DNA from: Paralithodes platypus
Taxonomy: Eukaryota > Arthropoda > Malacostraca > Decapoda > Lithodidae
Assembly: GCA_032716605.1 (NCBI GenBank)
Contig: CM064571.1
Location: 14,206,751 to 14,270,750 of the forward strand
Length of the DNA stretch: 64,000 bases
Reading direction: 5' to 3'
Shown here: one piece after another, positions 52,818 to 63,372 of the stretch
Numbering within the stretch: the stretch's first letter is position 1
Layout of the letters: each line of letters starts with the position of its first letter
Program-made: the position numbers and the translations under genes
The notes under the pieces: generated by a model
What the model saw: only the letters and a program-made list of their open reading frames with translations
Told to the model about the DNA's origin: nothing
Databases searched by the model: none

Positions 52818-54194
52818 CAGTCCTCCCTCGGGTAGCGCGGCTTTGGACAGTGCGGTTTTGGTCTAACGCGGGTACCCCTAGTGTGCCGAGTCAGCATCTA
52901 ACACTGTTTTATTTATGTAGCACGCTCTGTGGTCGGCTGGGGGCTCGGCATCTCTCGCCATATCTCGGCCGTGACGTCAGACTCGGTAGACTCGTGACGT
53001 CAGACTCGGCTAGGCTCGGCTCGGCCTCCCCCACGCTTGGGTAGGCCTAGTCCTATGCCGCGTCTCTCCATGATAACATAGTGCCCGCCCAAATCGTTTA
53101 TGTTCTACCAAGTATCACCGTAACCATGCCCCCACCACTCAAGCGCCGCAAGTTCACTTATGCAGAGAAGCTAGAGGTGGTGAAGAAGGTGGAATCTGGT
53201 ACCAAGATGGCACATATTGCCCATACTTATTGGGTGAATGAATTGACAATACGAACAATCTTCAAGAATAGAGACAAGATACGAAAAGTTCTCAAGGGTA
53301 ACCCAGGCATAGCGAGTCAACATGCCTTTAAGGTAGCCAACCCTGTTCTCAAGACGACTGAGAAACTTGTTGGTCGTTATATTGATCGCCAAAGCAGGAA
53401 AAGCTATTCGTCAGAAGGCCAAAAAACTTTATCTAGAAGTTACTGTCAAGTTGAGCGTGCCTAACCCGCCACCATTTCAAGCGTCACATGGATGGCTCTG
53501 GTCTTTTCTTAATCGGCAGAAGGTTAAGAATGTGTGAATAACTGGAGAAGCCGCAAAATGTTACTCCGAGATGTTTACTGAGAGGGTCAATGCTCGCCAA
53601 CAGAGAAGGATCACAGAGTTTTTCCGTGACCGCCAGGAACAGCAGGAACGGCAGCAGGGTGACTATTCGGAGGAGGAAGAACGCCAGCTGGGTGACGATT
53701 CGGACTCCCTCCCTTCTGACGTTCACATTGACGACAACATGTCATTGTTCTCAGGGTTCGGCGATGACGACCAGAACCTGGGAAGGCCTTCAACCTCCTC
53801 AAGGCCTTCAACCTCCTCTCAGTGATGCCCATCTTGGTGTCGTGGGGGAGGGGAGGGGAGGGGAGGGGAGGGGGCAGGCGGGCGGGCGGGAGGGAGAGAG
53901 AGAGAGGCGAAGCACCACATCCACAGCACCACTCGACAAGGTAATAAACAGTAACTTACCTGTGTGTCTCATTTCATAGATATGATCTGTAAAATAGGGT
54001 TAGGTTGTCTGTTACTAATGTTTGATCCATATTTGGTAAGGTTATTGGGTGGTAAATGGTAAAAAAGGTGACTTTGGGGAAGTCGTCAGAACCAATAGAA
54101 TTAATCCCATAAGTTCTTTGCTTTGTGTAGCGCGTATTTGCGTAGCGCGGCGCGGTCCCAGTACGATATACCCGCGCTACCCGAGGAAGGAGTG
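52818..54194 (+). mobile_element. Deleted Tigger/pogo element
   Basis: Terminal repeats CAGTCCTCCCTCGGGTAGCG (left) and, inverted, CACTCCTTCCTCGGGTAGCG (right) are flanked by TA. Removal with one TA restores the CR1 frame through NKYIPKRKF. Inside is only the start and end of a transposase. GGGGAGGGGAGG runs at 53846-53885 could form a G-quadruplex. Confidence 0.9.
53127..53824 (+). pseudogene. Tigger transposase remnant lacking the DDE core
   Basis: The N-terminal part (from ATG 53127, MPPPLKRRKFTYAEKLEVVK) has the psq-type helix-turn-helix with VESGTKMAHIAHTYWVNEL. A short CENP-B-like remnant (ASHGWLW-type, near 53470-53500, in another frame) follows. The text then jumps to an acidic C-terminus (53571-53825, RRITEFFRDRQEQQERQQGD). 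The catalytic DDE segment is missing, an internal deletion of the type that makes non-autonomous derivatives. Confidence 0.8.
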
Positions 54195-56345
54195 TATATC
54201 CCCAAAAGAAAATTTAGATCAACACAGAACCAACCCAGATGGATGAATAATAGACTATTAGACCTTCTAGGAAAAAAGAGAGGATATATAGAAAAATTAA
54301 GAAAGGCGAAATTCACCTACTTGCTTACTATCAGAATCTATCAAGAGAGGTTAAAAAAGGTATTAGGACAGACAATAGAAATTATGAAATCAGGTTAGCC
54401 AATGACTCAAAAAATAACCCTAAAGCTTTTTACCAGCTATATAAATCTAAAGTTAGAGATGTAATAGGCCCCCTTAAAACTTTGATAGGAGAAATGACAG
54501 AAAATTATTTAGAAATGTGCAGTACATTAAATAGTCAATTTCTTTCCGTTTTCACTAATGCAAATTTGGCACAGATTCCAGAAGTCTGTAAGGTATATAG
54601 CGATAGTATAGAAAATAGGTTAAGTACAGTTACTAAAAGTAGAGATGATGTGCTTAAGGAAATTGACAGACTGAAACCTCATAGAGCGCCTGGTCCTGAT
54701 GATGTATATGCTAGAGTATTAAAAAGAATGCAGAGACGAGTTAAGTTACCCATTAACATTTCTATTTAACAAGTCATTTGAAACAGGCTTAGTTCCAGAA
54801 GCTTGGAAGCTTGCAAATGTAGTTCCAATCTTCAAAAAGGGTGATAAATCAATAGCATCAAATTACCGTCCCATTAATCATAGGAATGTTGCTAGAGTCA
54901 ATTATTGCTAGGAAAGTTAGAAACCACTTAGAAACATTTAACTTAATCAATTCTTCTCAGCATGGATTCACTCAGGGACGTTTTGCCTTACTAATTTGCT
55001 TAGCCTTTTCTCAGAGGTATATGAAGCAGTAGACAATGACATGTCATATGATATAATATATTTAGATTTCAGTAAAGCTTTCGACAGAGTCCCTCATGAG
55101 AGATTGATGAGAAAAGTTGAGGCGCATGGAATAGGTGGGTCGTTGTTGGGATGGATTAGGTCATGGCTATTTGGTAGGAAGCAGAAAGTCAGCATAAATG
55201 GTACTAAGTCAGAATGGGGAGCAGTCAAAAGTGGTGTCCCCCAAGGATCTGTATTGGGTCCTCTGTTGTTTATTATATACATAATTACCTTGATTTAGGT
55301 ATAACTAGTAGGATAAGTAAATTTGCAGACGATACCTAAATAGGGAGAACAATAGATTCAGATAGCTACATAGAGTGCCTCCAAAGGGATCTAGATACCT
55401 TACACGAATGGTCAGTAAATTGGCAGATGAATTTTAACATTGACAAATGCAAGGTAATAAAGATGGGGAAGACGAATACTAATGCAAAATATAAACTAGC
55501 TAATACGGAATTAGAAAATTCAGACTGCGAGAAAGGGTGTGTTTGTTAGCAACGATTTGAAGCCTAGAAAACAGTGTATAAGCGTTCGTAACAAGGCAAA
55601 CAGGATTCTAGGGTTCATCTCAAGGAGTTGATGAGTAACAGAACTGCCAATGTTATCTTGAAACTTTACTTATCATTAGTGAGACCTCATATGGATTATG
55701 CTGTCCAATTTTGGTGTCCTTATTACAGAATGGACATAGATTCGTTGGAGAGAGTACAGCGAAGAATGACAAAACATTATTCATAATATTAGAAATCTAC
55801 CATATGAAGAAAGGTTGAACAAATTAGGCTTACATTCGTTAGAAAGACGCAGAGTTAGAGGGGATATGATAGAAGTGTTCAAGTGGGTTAGTGGGATAAA
55901 TAAAGGGGACATGAAAAATGTACTGAAGCTTAGTGATAGCGAAAGAACTCGAACAAATGGTTTCAAATTAGATAAATTTCGTTTCAGAAAAGATATAGGC
56001 AAATATTGGTTTGGTAACAGAGTTGTAGATGGGTGGAATAGGCTACCAAGTGATATAGTGGGATCAAGAACAGTAGGGAGCTTTAAGATAAAATTAGATA
56101 GGCATATGGACGAGAAGGGTTGGGTATGAGGGGGGTCTGCCGGATATTGGGCAATCGGCGATCAGCCGACCCCAGTAATCTTGTGTTAATTTCTGACCGT
56201 TTTGGCAGGGTCAGTCCTCATGGGTATTGGTGGGTTGGGTCTATAATTAGGCCTTGCAATTGGGGTTGGGTGTGACAGGGATCTGCCTTGTGTGGGCCGA
56301 TCGGCTTTCTGCAGACTCCCATTTTTTATATTCTTATGTTCTAAT

Positions 56346-57961
56346 ATATATATTTGATATTGGTAACGTGTGAGCGAACAGCTCCGGATCTCCAAAGGTA
56401 ACAACAGGAAAACATGAGTGTATATCGTGTTGCTGGGACTCTGAATATTTCAGGAGTGACCCTTGTATTTGTAATAATCCTGCATAATGTTGGGGTTTGT
56501 ATTAAACGATAAGTGTTTTACTGATAGGGCAACAGAATATAACATGACAAATTAATAAGAAAGTTAACTGGAATGTTTCGGCGTCATAGCTATCTATTAG
56601 ATTAACTTGCAATTGAATTACGAAAAACATATAATTATATATTTCGAGAGAGAGAGGCAGTAGCACTGATTTCTCTGAATAGGGGGCACTATTGCATAGA
56701 AGGAAGACTGAATATGTCATAACAGGAAATCATAAACACATTAATTTGACTTCCAATGGAAACGTTTGAGAGTGAACCGCTTATTCCTAATGTTGGGAAT
56801 TGTACTGAGAAAACAGTAGACTAATCTTGAGTATAGAATTAGATAAACATAGAAAAGTGCTGGCCACAGCATACGCTGCGTGTGTGTGTGTGTGTGTGCG
56901 TACGTGTGTGTGCGTACGTGTGTGCGTACGTGTGTGTTTATCGCTTATATTATAGTTATGCATTTCATGTTGATTACCATTAGACAACATTATTCACTTG
57001 AGGATGGTCACAGTCAAAAGTTATCTCCTGAGTAAAATCTTCTAGTGTTAGCCAGAAACACTAATATGGCGCCCTAGTACTGAAAGGCTGATACTAAAAT
57101 GTCCATCAATACACAAGAAACGTGACACTTCCTTTAGTTCCTGTAGAGAGTCCAAACAGTCAACAATCGCCTCGGGGAATCCCGCATAACCGTGGTAGCT
57201 CCCAGAGCGTCTCTTGGTGCAAGGTCCATGGACCTTGTCTTGGTACACAGTTTATGTTTACGTTTACGTAGTTGGACCCGCAGAGGGCCGCTCTTGGACG
57301 GCATGATATGCAGAGGTTGCGCATGGGGACTAGTGAGTATAACTAAATAAGTTGGTCACCAATTATTTTGCAATATTTGAAAACCAATATGGATTTTATA
57401 TGCTCTAAACATAATATGAAAATGTGTTTTAAGCCTCGGCAAAACCTAATAAAAATATATGGTACTAAAATGGAATTTTGTCGAAACATGGTTGTCAATA
57501 CTTCCTATAGACGGCACCGATTCGTACACACGCCATTTTCACCTGTCTCCCGAGGTCTGTCCACCAGATTTTTAGTCCACTCCACCTGCCAATCTCTGTC
57601 GATAGGTTGGGTTGTTTGGTTAGGTTAATATACTAGGTTTCAGAAACAAGATTCGTAGTTGCGGTAGTATTTACGGTATCTGGACACTTCGAGCGAATTC
57701 ATATTCGAGCGGAGGCGCATTTAGGTTAGGTTAAGTTAAGTTAGGTTAGGTTAGGTTGGATTGTGCATCCGCTCGATCAGGAATTCGCTAGAAGTGACTC
57801 GCATTCGTATTTACAGATACGGCCGAATACCGGTAGGCTACTAAATGGGCGCCGGCCCAACCGCCATGTTGTATCCCACGTAGGCCTACTAGGTACTACG
57901 GACACATTGTAGGCGTTAGGTGTGGATTAGGCTTGTATCCAATGTACTAGGTCTATCTATC
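56346..57961. other. Unassigned sequence with microsatellites
   Basis: No gene is supported. It contains (TG)n/GCGTACGTG repeats at 56878-56937 and a (TTAGG)-type run at 57721-57758. Confidence 0.45.
57721..57758 (+). repeat. Interstitial (TTAGG)-type repeat
   Basis: Seven consecutive pentamers (TTAGG, with two TTAAG variants) and a further TTGGA. TTAGG is the usual arthropod telomere unit; here it is internal and short. A single extra TTAGG occurs at 57620. Confidence 0.6.
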
Positions 57962-60590
57962 TATCTATTACCTGACGCCGTGATCCCCGAAGGGGTGGCC
58001 ACGAACGAACCGCCCCCATGCCCCTCTGTCCCCAGTCAGTCGACGCCCCTCCCCCCAACCAGCACCGTCTTCGTTCATGTAGTTCCTCACTCCATCCTTC
58101 CACCTCATATTCGGTCTACCTCTCCCTCTCTGTCCCTCCACCTCGCTCTCGTACACCCTCTTAGTCATTCTCTCGCTTTCCATACGTTCCATATGGCCGA
58201 ACCATCTCAAGTTGTTCCTCTTCACACTTTCCAGCACATCTACCTCCACACCACACCTCCTTCTTACTTCCTCATTAGTCTGTCTATCCCTCCATGTAAC
58301 TCCGCACGCACTCCTTAAGTAATTCATTTCCACTGCTCTCACTCTTGGTCTGAGTCTCTCAACCAACGTCCATGCTTCGCTTCCGTAAGTCAGTGTCAGG
58401 ATTACCACACTGTCATGCAAGGACTTCTTCACTTCCATACTGACCACCTTATTTCTTGTTACTGCTTTTAGCGTTCCTACAACCCTCTTCCCCTGTTGTA
58501 CCCTCTCCCGCACCTCTTCATCCATAGTCCCATCTTTACTCAACACACTGCCCAGATACTTAAAAGAGTTGACGATCTCCATAGCCTGACCGTTCAGCTT
58601 CACCTCACACTCTGTGACTTCACCCCTTTCGAAGACCATAACCTTGCTCTTCCCCGTATTTACCTTCAAATTCCGTTTTTCGCACACTGTTCCAAACTCA
58701 TTTACCAGACCCTGCAACTCCCATTCATTATCACTCATCAGAACTGTATCATCCGCAAACAGCAGTATAGGTAGCTTCCACTCAATTCCCTCCCTTTTCA
58801 GCGATACACCAACATCCACTGCTCTTGATAGTATTTCTTTCATAACTCCATCCATATATACAGTAAACAACCACGGGGACATCACACACCCCTGTTTCAA
58901 ACCAACATGCTCACTCTCCACACGTACTGCCGCCTTTGCACCCTCATACATGCTCTTCAATGCTTTCAGCAACTTGCCCTCTACTCTGTATATTCTTAGT
59001 ACTTTCCACAAACCTTCTCTATCCACTCTGTCATAGGCCTTCTCCAAGTCCATAAAGGCAACATACACCTTTTGTTTCTTCTCCAGATACTTCTCCATAA
59101 CACAATTCAGGGTAAAAATCTGATCTACATATCCTCTTCCCTTCCTAAAACCTCCCTGCTCGTCGCCTATCCATTTCTCCGTTCTCACTCTCACTCTCTC
59201 AATCACTACCCTACTGTATACCTTCCCTACTACGCTTAGAAGACATATTCCTCGGTGGTTACCACACACTCCTCTTTCCCCTTTGCCCTTATATAGGGGA
59301 ACTATTATGCCAGTCTTCCAGTCATCGGGTGCACTCCCCTTCTCCCATGCTAGTTTGCACAATTTCCATACCCATTCTATCACTATCTCACCACCATACC
59401 TCAACATTTCCCCACACACTCCATCTGTTCCTGGTGCTTTCCCCAACTTCACTCTTTTCATGGCTTCCCACACTTCTGACCTCCTGATCCCCACCTCCTC
59501 CTCCACTACTTCTCTTCTTCTCCCTCCCATACCATATCCAGCTATGTTTGCTGGCTCTTCATTCCTTACATTTAGCAACTCACTGAAGTACTCCCTCCAT
59601 CTTTCGACTCTCTCTTGCTTCTCGGCTAGCATTCTCCCATTCTTATCTTTCACACCCTTACTGTTTCCCTTGCTACCTTCCCTAACTTTCTTGACTTCTT
59701 TCCAGAACAGTTTCTTACTCTCCCTCCATTTTACACTCAGATTCCTTCCAAATTCCTCATCTACTCTTCTCTTACTTTCCTTCACTACTCTCTTCACCAC
59801 CCTCTTACTCTCCACGTACCTCGCTCGTTTCTGTCTCTCGGAATCTTCATTCCCTCTACTACCCAACCACTCTCTATATGCTTTCTTCTTTTCTTCCACA
59901 GCTATTCTTACCTCTTCTGTCCACCATGCTGTACCTTTCACTCCCCTCCCTCTTCTCCTCACTCCACATACCTCCTCACATGCTGCACAGATCTCATCCT
60001 TAAACACCTTGCTCATCTTCTCCACTTCCTCCATAACTTCCAGGTCGAACACACCTATTCATCTTTCCACTGCTCTCCTGTACTCCTCCCTGACTTCCTC
60101 CTCCTGCAACCTCTCCACCCTCCTCACCATTCCACCCTCCTCTCGCCTCCCTCCCGCTCTCCTCACCCACTTCTTTTGTATCCTAACCTTAGCTACCACT
60201 ACATAATGATCAGACAGACCCCCTCCAATACCCCTATACACCCTAGCATCCATCACAGATTTCTTCATTCGTTCATCCACACATACATAATCAATCAAAG
60301 ACTTTCGTTCCACCACTGTCTTATCCTTCATCGTCAACATCCGTTTCCACGTGTACCTGTGGATCATTCTGTGTCGGAAGAAGGTGTTGGCTATCCACAG
60401 CCTCCTCCCCACACATACGTCCACAAGTGCACTACCATTCCCATTCACCTCTGATGGTACCCCCCACCCTCCCACCACTCCCTCAACTTTCCTATCACCC
60501 ACCTTACCATTCATATCCCCAATCAGAAATATTCTTTCGTTCTTGTCAAACTTCTCCAGGCACGCCTCCACTAGGTCTATGTTACTGGAT
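57962..60590 (-). mobile_element. RTE-type LINE copy 4, near-intact, 5'-truncated
   Basis: The 3' end is a (TCTA)n run (57951-57967; ATAG on the minus strand) preceded by TGACGCCGTGATCCCC. The minus strand carries the endonuclease C-terminal part and the full RT protein with one stop between them. The upstream end stops in the tandem repeat at ~60590, so the endonuclease N-terminus is missing. It is the best template for copies 1-3. Confidence 0.9.
57968..60590 (-). pseudogene. RTE endonuclease-reverse transcriptase with one in-frame stop
   Basis: The upstream part (60590-60062) carries the end of the EEP endonuclease: FLIGDMNGKVGD, the YTW block (HRYTWKR), SLIDYVCVDERMKK and LSDHYVVVAKV. 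A single TGA at 60059-60061 (VER-stop-IGVFDLE, same frame) separates it from the RT part, open for 694 codons from 60052 to 57968. RT motifs are KLGKAPGTDGVCGEM, FMDLEKAYDRVDREGL, GLKQGCVMSPWLFTVYMD and LLFADDTVLMSDNEWELQ. The C-terminal domain is AVEMNYLRSACGVTWRDRQ and ends GHPFGDHGVR. A CGA to TGA change is the simplest explanation for the stop. Other copies in the window have the same protein in worse condition. Confidence 0.9.
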
Positions 60591-60619
60591 ATTTTTGATT
60601 TAAATATGCTAAGTTTTCG

Positions 60620-61075
60620 ATAAATCTGGTTATATGGCTTTGCAATTAGGGAAATCATGAGCCGATTTCCGACATTTAGTTAGTCTTTTTCGATTCTCAA
60701 AATACGATCCAAGTTTTGCCAAAAATTGGCTCGTGTTTTCCAAAATTATGCTTTTTGGGGTTTGCAATTTAGGGAAACATGAGCCAAAATTCTAAATTAG
60801 GTTACTGTAATTTGTTTACTCTTAAAATTCGCAAAATCCGAGCCAAGTTTTGCCAAAACTTGGCTCAGGTTTTCCAAAATTCGGGTTTTTTGCCTTTGCA
60901 ATTTCGGGAAACCTGAGCCAAATTTCTAAATGAGGTTACTGTCATTTTGTTGTCTACAAACTCTCAAAATCCGAGCCAGCTTTGGCCAAAACTTGGCTCG
61001 GGTTTTCGAAATATTGGGTTTTAGGCCTTAGAAATACCTTAAAACCCGAGCCAAGTTTTGCTAAAATACGTTTTA
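60620..61075. repeat. Tandem repeat, ~125-bp units, about 3.3 copies
   Basis: Units begin near 60634, 60760 and 60892 with (G)TTTGCAATT..GGGAAA.C(A/C)TGAGCC, and a partial unit follows at 61023. Each carries GAGCCAAGTTTTGCC/AAAACTTGGCTC, which in the second unit (60840-60866) is an almost perfect 27-bp palindrome. It borders the truncated RTE LINE. Confidence 0.8.
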
Positions 61076-61299
61076 ATTGCCGTTTTACGCATTTAACCCC
61101 TCATTTTCCCTGTACTTCATAGCCCTCCCCACTATCGGGCAGTGTGTCTTAAGATCGTTGTATAATGGGGAAAACGGTTTCGCCGAGGGTTGCAATTATT
61201 TCCAAACACTATATATTGATGAAAACTAACAGGGAAAAATAAAAAAATCCATGGGAAAATTGGTGACCATCTTATTTAGTTTTTCCGACTAGTGGATGG
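61076..61299. other. Unassigned sequence
   Basis: No supported feature between the tandem repeat and the LINE fragment. Confidence 0.3.
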
Positions 61300-62170
61300 G
61301 GATAGGATTGGGAGAAGGATCAGGATTAGGGATGTAATGCTTGGTATTCCTAGTTCTAAAGGAATCAAGAGGGGCTATTAACCCTCTCCGACATATGACG
61401 CAATTTTGAGCCTATTAGGGATACTTTAAAGCCTTTATTACCATCAGGGTTTTTTACAAACCTTTATTTTAGTTACTTCAACCTCTGCAGTTGTCTTTGA
61501 GTTAGATGTGGGCAGAAAACTAATTTTGGAGAGGTAATTATAAGAGTGAGAGAACTCTATTTCTTATTGCTAATCTGGCAACCTCTGCGTCATATATGTC
61601 TGAAGGGGTTAACTACATGAAATGGGAAGTGATTCCACTCTTGGACGCTGCGGGGAAAACAAATTGTCTAAATATGTTCGTGTTGCCTAATAGGTGTGGT
61701 ATTTTAGATTGTGGCTGCGTCTCGTAAATCGTATACTTGTAGGGTGTAAATATATATCTCTGTCTATGTCTACTAAGTTGTTAGTGATTTTATATAACAT
61801 CTGTTGTCTGTGTATTTGTTTTCTTGTTGCAAGTGACTCTAGTCTAATGTCTTGTTTGAGCAAAGTGACAGATGTAGTGTGTCTGTAATCACGTCTGATT
61901 CATCTTGCAGCTTTGTTTTGTATGGCCTTTAGTTTATTTATGTTAATGTGAGTGTGAATCCCAGACCGTGTCGCAGTATTCCAAGTGGGGCCGAACAAGT
62001 GTTTTAAATGCTATAATTCTGATGTTTGCGTTACACTTATCAAGATTACTGCACAGGAAGCCCAGGGCCTTATTAGCCTTTGTTCTGATGCTGCTAACGT
62101 GCGTGGTCCACCTCATGTCAGCTGAGATGTGGCTCCCCCAAATATTTGTGGGAGGGAACAGTATCTAGAA
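61300..62170 (-). pseudogene. Jockey-like LINE RT C-terminal fragment, split by a MITE
   Basis: The minus strand reads SADMRWTTHVSSIRTKANKA, NANIRIIAFKTLVRPHLEYC and DTVWDSH (62150-61960), then a degraded ARWIRRDYRHTT-type stretch, and towards the end SPQRPRVESLP. A family 3 MITE (61378-61612) interrupts here; past it the reading continues as APLDSFRTRNTKHYIPNP. Related to the LINE at 32555-33414 by order of motifs. It has several stops. Confidence 0.65.
61378..61612. mobile_element. TTAA MITE family 3, copy in a LINE fragment
   Basis: It starts TTAACCCTCTCCGACATATG, and the right end inverted reads TTAACCCCTTCAGACATATA. It is near-identical to 38062-38296 (same 235-bp length). Confidence 0.95.
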
Positions 62171-62696
62171 AAGTGCTATGGAGTTTATAAAAAAACGCCT
62201 TCTTGAGATCAATGCTATTACATTATTCTGACTGCCATTACATTATTCTGGCAACCTTTACATTATTCTGGCAACCATTACATTATAATATTGTCATCAC
62301 TTTAGGTAGGCCATTTTTAAACCAATATAGTACAAACCATCATAACACCTTCAGCACGATGACGTAACGTTCATCTTATTCTGATTCTCATTAGTGATAG
62401 GAGCAACTCAAACGTAGCTTTTTCGGTAACACATCTTTATTTCTTTGCTGGATGAAGTTGGTGCTACTGATTACGATGATGATTAACGAACAATGTAACC
62501 AGTCAAGTTACGAGCTATCAGTATCTCCCCACCCTATAGTTAGTTAGTTAAAATAGGACTTCAGAGGCTATCAACTCTATTGGTTAAACCGGCACACTTA
62601 CAGTCAAGAATAACTTCAGGACTGGAGCCCCTTTTCGAGAACTCCAGTCCCTTCCCCACCCTAGTGACCCTACACAACATATCCTGGACTCTTACA
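62171..62696. other. Unassigned sequence with a short tandem repeat
   Basis: At 62217-62290 the unit TTACATTATTCTGGCAACC is repeated about three to four times with small changes. No gene is supported. Confidence 0.5.
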
Positions 62697-63082
62697 GTCC
62701 TGTGCCAGATCAAATTCCTGTTCACTCGGGCGGGTCTCATAGCAAACTGCCCTGCTTAGTCCAGATATCTACCTAATTTTTTTTGGAAAACACACGAAGC
62801 TTCAACAAGACATTAAACTACAATGAAACTTATCTCATGCATCGTTCTAGGTAATATCCCAAATTATTTACATTTACCTTTAAAGTAACAAATATATTTT
62901 ATACAAACAACTTCAACATTTCATATGTACACATTTATTACATATCACAGAGTACAAGTTTCTTAAAGATATAGAAGACTATATTTACATTTTATTAATG
63001 CACGTTTTATTAATTTAATTTGAATCTATGAAGCATTTGCATTTTATGTAGTTCCTAGAACATTTCATAAATCAGTGTACAG
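62697..63082. repeat. Unclassified interspersed repeat, copy 2
   Basis: Direct-orientation match to 19965-20348 over ~385 bases, including the same start (CCTGTGCCAGATCAAATTC; compare TTCTGTGCCAGGTCAAATTC at 19961) and end (CATAAATCAGTGT). Confidence 0.8.
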
Positions 63083-63372
63083 TCACGAAAATAAAAGTTT
63101 CGATATAAACCAGACAATGTCAACTCCTTCATCACGAGAGGTTTATACTAAACTGAATAAAATCGTCTGACGGTAGCTAGAATGAAATACAGAAATCATT
63201 GCGAGTTTGAATACAAAGCTTAGCAATACCTTTGGAGACGAAGGGCGAAAATATTCTGGTTGGTGTCGCAGTATTTATGGTCGTGACTGTACATTTCAAT
63301 ATATTCGATATATACAGCTCACAGATGAATCATAATTGAATCGTACAACTTGAATCTATGAAGCATTTAACA
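63083..63372. other. Unassigned sequence
   Basis: No gene is supported. It includes a second short match to the repeat edge (TTGAATCTATGAAGCATTT at 63351, also at 63020). Confidence 0.3.

Larger units (their letters stand above)
50717..56129 (+). pseudogene. CR1 ORF2: endonuclease and reverse transcriptase, broken
   Basis: The N-terminus has LRLYYTNCRSLCNKMDELRA and IDIIALTETWI, the EEP endonuclease. A MITE interrupts at 51116. The endonuclease continues with IIIGVIYRPPN, MGDFNFTNIDWQ, NNILDLVLSNN and LGNCDHKSI (Ser of SDH replaced by Cys). After MITE C, the frame passes the Tigger with NKYIPKRKF rejoined across its TA, then WMNNRLLDLLGKKRGY, LKPHRAPGPDDVYAR, and RT motifs YLDFSKAFDRVPHERL, SGVPQGSVLGPLLF and KFADDT. 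The C-terminal domain (55815-56129) is open: ERRRVRGDMIEVFKWVSGIN and NGFKLDKFRFRKDIG. Multiple stops and frameshifts make it inactive. Confidence 0.85.
49640..56345 (+). mobile_element. CR1-like LINE copy b, long, with three insertions
   Basis: A probable 5' leader (from about 49640) is followed by ORF1 (49751-50699) and ORF2 (50717-56129) with endonuclease and RT. A 3' trailer ends in TTATATTCTTATGTTCT (56327-56343), resembling the short 8-bp repeats that end CR1 elements. Insertions are MITEs at 51116-51605 and 52080-52672 and a Tigger at 52818-54194. The same 3' end occurs inverted at 63373 and, modified, at 46801. Confidence 0.85.

Noticed and set aside
59283..60206. A 307-codon plus-strand frame
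   Set aside because: It is the antisense shadow of the RTE reverse transcriptase gene.
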